IMG/VR virus record: IMGVR_UViG_3300027833_000236
Coordinates: 1 to 22,687 of that record
Length of the DNA stretch: 22,687 bases
Reading direction: 5' to 3' (one strand)
From: a virus
Shown here: piece after piece, positions 22,632 to 22,687 of the stretch
How positions within the stretch are numbered: position 1 is the first letter of the stretch
How the letters are laid out: every line of letters begins with the position of its first letter
Notes under the pieces: model-generated
Databases searched by the model: none
Seen by the model: only the letters and a program-made list of their open reading frames with translations
What the model was told of the DNA's origin: nothing
Position numbers and translations under genes: made by a program

Positions 22632-22687
22632 TAGAAATAAATAAAAATTTGATTTTTTATGTTTATATCTCTATTGATTTTTTCATA
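22632..22687. other. AT-rich upstream region with small direct and inverted repeats
   Basis: No gene is visible up to the window edge. TTGATTTTTT occurs twice (22649-22658 and 22674-22683), 25 bp apart. TCAATAG (22628-22634) and CTATTGA (22671-22677) form an inverted repeat, one arm of which overlaps the -35 box. The second arm could be a -35 for a rightward promoter whose -10 would lie outside the window. A TATAAACA string on the minus strand (about 22661-22668) resembles, imperfectly, a T4 late box. Confidence 0.4.

Overview
This window looks like part of the genome of a large contractile-tailed dsDNA bacteriophage (a myovirus of the wider T4-like group, most like the divergent marine/environmental lineages). 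It resembles the virion and baseplate cluster. All thirteen credible genes lie on the minus strand. They are packed with overlaps of 4-68 bp or gaps of 1-66 bp, and no gene-free stretch exceeds about 120 bp. I see no tRNA, CRISPR array, IS element, integrase or attachment site. Base composition is moderately AT-rich and even, with no sign of a foreign insert. The host is presumably a Gram-negative bacterium, judged only from the T4-like tail; the sequence does not name it.

Reading in the direction of transcription (right to left): the right edge (22573-22687) is an AT-rich promoter region with a perfect-consensus extended -10 sigma70-type promoter. Five small genes follow: a 64-aa conserved-looking hypothetical, an FmdB-type double-CxxC zinc ribbon, a single-pass membrane protein, a T4 gp55-like late sigma factor, and a 98-aa helical protein. 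Virion genes come next: a baseplate-hub-like protein carrying an M15-type zinc peptidase, a 339-aa spike/hub-like protein, a 2235-aa Cys-rich coiled-coil giant, gp25 (wedge), gp6 (Baseplate_J-like wedge), a 460-aa DNRLRE-like beta protein, and a 2506-aa protein with LamG-like domains, a tail/wedge region and repeats. Last is a further structural-looking gene cut by the left edge (1-750).

Working model (inference): the strong host-type promoter fires early and makes the small regulators, including the alternative sigma factor. That factor would redirect host RNA polymerase to late genes, including the baseplate genes downstream. The products then assemble the baseplate: gp6 and gp25 form the wedge core, the M15 hub protein and the 339-aa protein form the central cell-wall-piercing unit, and the two giants probably replace several separate T4 wedge and peripheral proteins (7, 8, 9, 10, 11 and others), none of which I recognise here. 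The carbohydrate-binding-like folds and C-terminal repeats of the 2506-aa protein may take part in host recognition.

The best candidates for undescribed biology are the two giant proteins, the peptidase-armed hub, the sigma factor sitting at the head of a structural operon, and a small palindrome (CTAAWTAG) found in all three intergenic gaps of 19 bp or more between genes.
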